A DNA stretch of 15,941 bases from assembly GCA_034678805.1 (NCBI GenBank), contig JAXDBN010000094.1:1-15941 (forward strand). The letters run 5' to 3'. Below are positions 14,488 through 15,941 of the stretch, piece after piece. The notes beneath the pieces were generated by a model. It did not search any database and was not told where the DNA came from. It saw only the letters and a list, made by a program, of their open reading frames with translations. Positions within the stretch are counted from its first letter, which is position 1; each line of letters starts with the position of its first letter. The position numbers were made by a program, and so were the translations under genes. This DNA comes from PHAA01 sp034678805. Its GTDB lineage: Bacteria > Bacillota > Syntrophomonadia > Syntrophomonadales > Syntrophomonadaceae.

Positions 14488-14500
14488 CCGGAAAGCTCCT

Positions 14501-15058
14501 TTAAAAATTGACCTTGACGCTCTGCCGGGCCTCGGTTTCGCCCTGCAGGCTGAAATAATCGGCTATCTGAAATCCCAGCATCCCAGCCACCAGGTTGTTG
14601 GGGAAAACCTCGATCTTGGTGTTGAATTTCTGGACAGTATCATTGAAAAACTGGCGCGCAAAGGCGATCTTGCTTTCGGTATCGGAAAGCTCACCCTGCA
14701 GCTGCAGGAAGTTGGTATTGGCCTTCAGTTCCGGATAGGCTTCGGCTACCGCCAACAAGGATTTTAACGCACCGGTCAGCATGTTCTCGGCTTGAACCTG
14801 GTCCTTCATGTTTTGAGCGGCCATAGCCATATTGCGGGCCTGGGTCACGCTCTCCAGGGTGGCCTTCTCGTGCTGGGCGTAACCCTTCACGGTATTGACC
14901 AAATTGGGAATCAGATCATAGCGTCGCTTCAATTGCACATCCACCTGGGCCCAGGCATTTTGCACCCGCTGTCGTAATTGCACCAGTCCGTTGTAGATAA
15001 CTACCAGAAATACTGCCAGGACAATTGCCAATCCCCCGATGACTATCCCAATCACCAT
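14501..15058 (-). CDS. lemA: LemA family protein
   Basis: This 185-residue protein has one N-terminal membrane helix (about 3-23) followed by the all-helical LemA domain: YNGLVQLRQRVQNAWAQVDVQLKRRYDLIPNLVNTVKGY, then the AEAYPELKAN motif and LSDTESKIAFARQFFND, and a C-terminal FPNNLVAGMLGF. All are diagnostic. The length is normal for the family. Its short extracellular N terminus and cytoplasmic helical bundle are known from the family; the molecular role is not settled. The start ATG has AAGGAGG 8 nt upstream. It is followed closely by the DUF2207 gene and preceded, after 106 bp, by a membrane protein in the same direction, so the three may form one envelope-associated operon. Confidence 0.97.
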   Translation of the reverse strand: MVIGIVIGGLAIVLAVFLVVIYNGLVQLRQRVQNAWAQVDVQLKRRYDLIPNLVNTVKGYAQHEKATLESVTQARNMAMAAQNMKDQVQAENMLTGALKSLLAVAEAYPELKANTNFLQLQGELSDTESKIAFARQFFNDTVQKFNTKIEVFPNNLVAGMLGFQIADYFSLQGETEARQSVKVNF

Positions 15059-15164
15059 CTTATCAACCTCCTTAATTAGTCTTTACTTGCTGTGGGAACC
15101 ATGGGCGCGGCTTGGCCCGTCCCGCCCATCAAAATGCCCGCCGAGCTATCACCCGGAAGTAGTA

Positions 15165-15941
15165 CTACATGAACATCGTAAATCCTTCTATTTCGCGGGG
15201 CTCCTGGTTGATAGTCACCCCGGCCGCCTCGATGGCCTCCATCACCCGGTCGATATTGTTGATTATGACCCCGCCCATCTGATTGGTCACCCAGATGTAG
15301 ACCGGCCGGGCCCCGCTCCGGGAACTGATCTCCAGGCCGCCATAGGTTGCCGAAGCTACCAGCAGGGCGCTGCCGGCCGGTTGAGGGGAACGCCCCCCGC
15401 CCAGCAGTGACAAGGCGGCCATGGCCAGGCTCAGCTTACGGAACCAGCTCGGATTTCTGAGAGAAACCAGGTTTACCCCGGCCATATCGCTGAAGCGGCA
15501 TTCCCGCACCCCTTTGAAACTGACCAGACAGACGGCATCCGGAGTCAGTTCGATACGGTAGGAGGCATACCAGGCGTTATAGTACAGAAGCACTACCCCG
15601 AACAGGGCCATAAACCACATCAGGGCGGTAACCGGCCATAGCCCGGTCAGAGCCTGCACAATGCCGCCATTGATTAGATAAGGCAGTCCGTAGAAGGGCA
15701 GCAGGATAATGACTGCGGCCAGGTCCCCGGCCAGCATGCTGCCGCTGGAATAAGCCACTTCCCCGGGCTGTTTTTTACGCCGGGGCAGGACAATATAAAT
15801 CAGCAGGCCCACGGCCATGACGATGATGCCCGCGGTACGATAGGGATGATAAAGCCATCCGGGCGCCACCCGGTAAGGGGAAGACATTGCCCCCACGCTG
15901 GTGGTGTAATCATGGAACTGCAATTCCAGGTAAAGGGTCTG
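15165..15941 (-). CDS. Membrane protein, partial at the window edge, unknown
   Basis: The minus-strand frame is open to the right end of the window. The TTG at 15921-15923 is preceded by in-frame codons without a stop and has no ribosome binding site, so the true start lies outside. At least 258 residues are visible. Counting from the TTG, membrane helices lie at about 31-48, 64-85 and 92-115. A soluble C-terminal part follows, with RIELTPDAVCLVSFKGVRECRFSDMAGV, which has the look of a PH-like membrane-proximal domain (strand, turn and the phrase 'I-x-L-T-x-D'), and then VYIWVTNQMGGVIINNIDRVMEAI near the end. I do not recognise the family with confidence. It is upstream of lemA in the same direction with 106 bp between, and may belong to the same envelope unit. 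Confidence 0.85.
   Translation of the reverse strand, partial: QTLYLELQFHDYTTSVGAMSSPYRVAPGWLYHPYRTAGIIVMAVGLLIYIVLPRRKKQPGEVAYSSGSMLAGDLAAVIILLPFYGLPYLINGGIVQALTGLWPVTALMWFMALFGVVLLYYNAWYASYRIELTPDAVCLVSFKGVRECRFSDMAGVNLVSLRNPSWFRKLSLAMAALSLLGGGRSPQPAGSALLVASATYGGLEISSRSGARPVYIWVTNQMGGVIINNIDRVMEAIEAAGVTINQEPREIEGFTMFM

Overview
The window looks like chromosomal DNA of an anaerobic Gram-positive bacterium of the Clostridia, probably a Peptococcaceae, Desulfotomaculum or Syntrophomonas type. The reasons are strong AGGAGG-type ribosome binding sites, TTG and GTG starts on the two largest genes, a class I cyclic-di-GMP riboswitch, large multi-PAS cyclic-di-GMP enzymes, and a family of 27-bp palindromic repeats containing GGGGACGGTTCT. 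The genus is inference. Base composition changes: the left ~9 kb is clearly AT-richer than the right ~6 kb.

Left edge (1-440): no gene. Positions 1-125 resemble the terminus of an IS21-like element. Positions 126-350 hold short direct and nested inverted repeats. At 351-395 is the 3' part of a tRNA-Lys(CUU) gene, starting at its anticodon loop and followed by an intact terminator. This is the signature of the distal attachment site of an element integrated in a tRNA gene, with the element to the left and the host chromosome to the right.

Cyclic-di-GMP region (580-8420): a small zinc-ribbon protein (+ strand) faces two large minus-strand genes. The upstream one (3984-8018) is a 1344-residue PAS/GAF sensor with an HD-GYP phosphodiesterase domain. 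It is preceded by a cyclic-di-GMP-I riboswitch, an intrinsic terminator and an alternative antiterminator pairing readable in the sequence. The pairing predicts that cyclic-di-GMP shuts the gene off. The downstream one (960-3584) is a PAS4-GGDEF-HD-GYP protein with both synthase and phosphodiesterase motifs. The ~400 bp between them hold a perfect minus-strand terminator, a promoter candidate and an unidentified structured segment.

Decayed and repeat-rich region (8483-11730): an unrecognised 56-residue single-pass membrane protein, a histidine-kinase remnant broken by stop codons, and four copies of the 27-bp repeat. Between the repeats lie a GNAT acetyltransferase, a DUF1330 protein coupled to a lipoyl-less 2-oxoacid dehydrogenase-type acyltransferase, a DUF6176-like protein and a small lysine-rich protein. 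Two repeat copies directly abut stop codons.

Right region (11763-15941): minus-strand envelope genes. These are a partial membrane protein at the window edge, LemA, a DUF2207 membrane protein with a glycine-rich tail, and a two-zinc-ribbon membrane protein. LemA and DUF2207 are 13 bp apart with overlapping stop and ribosome binding site, so they are almost certainly cotranscribed.
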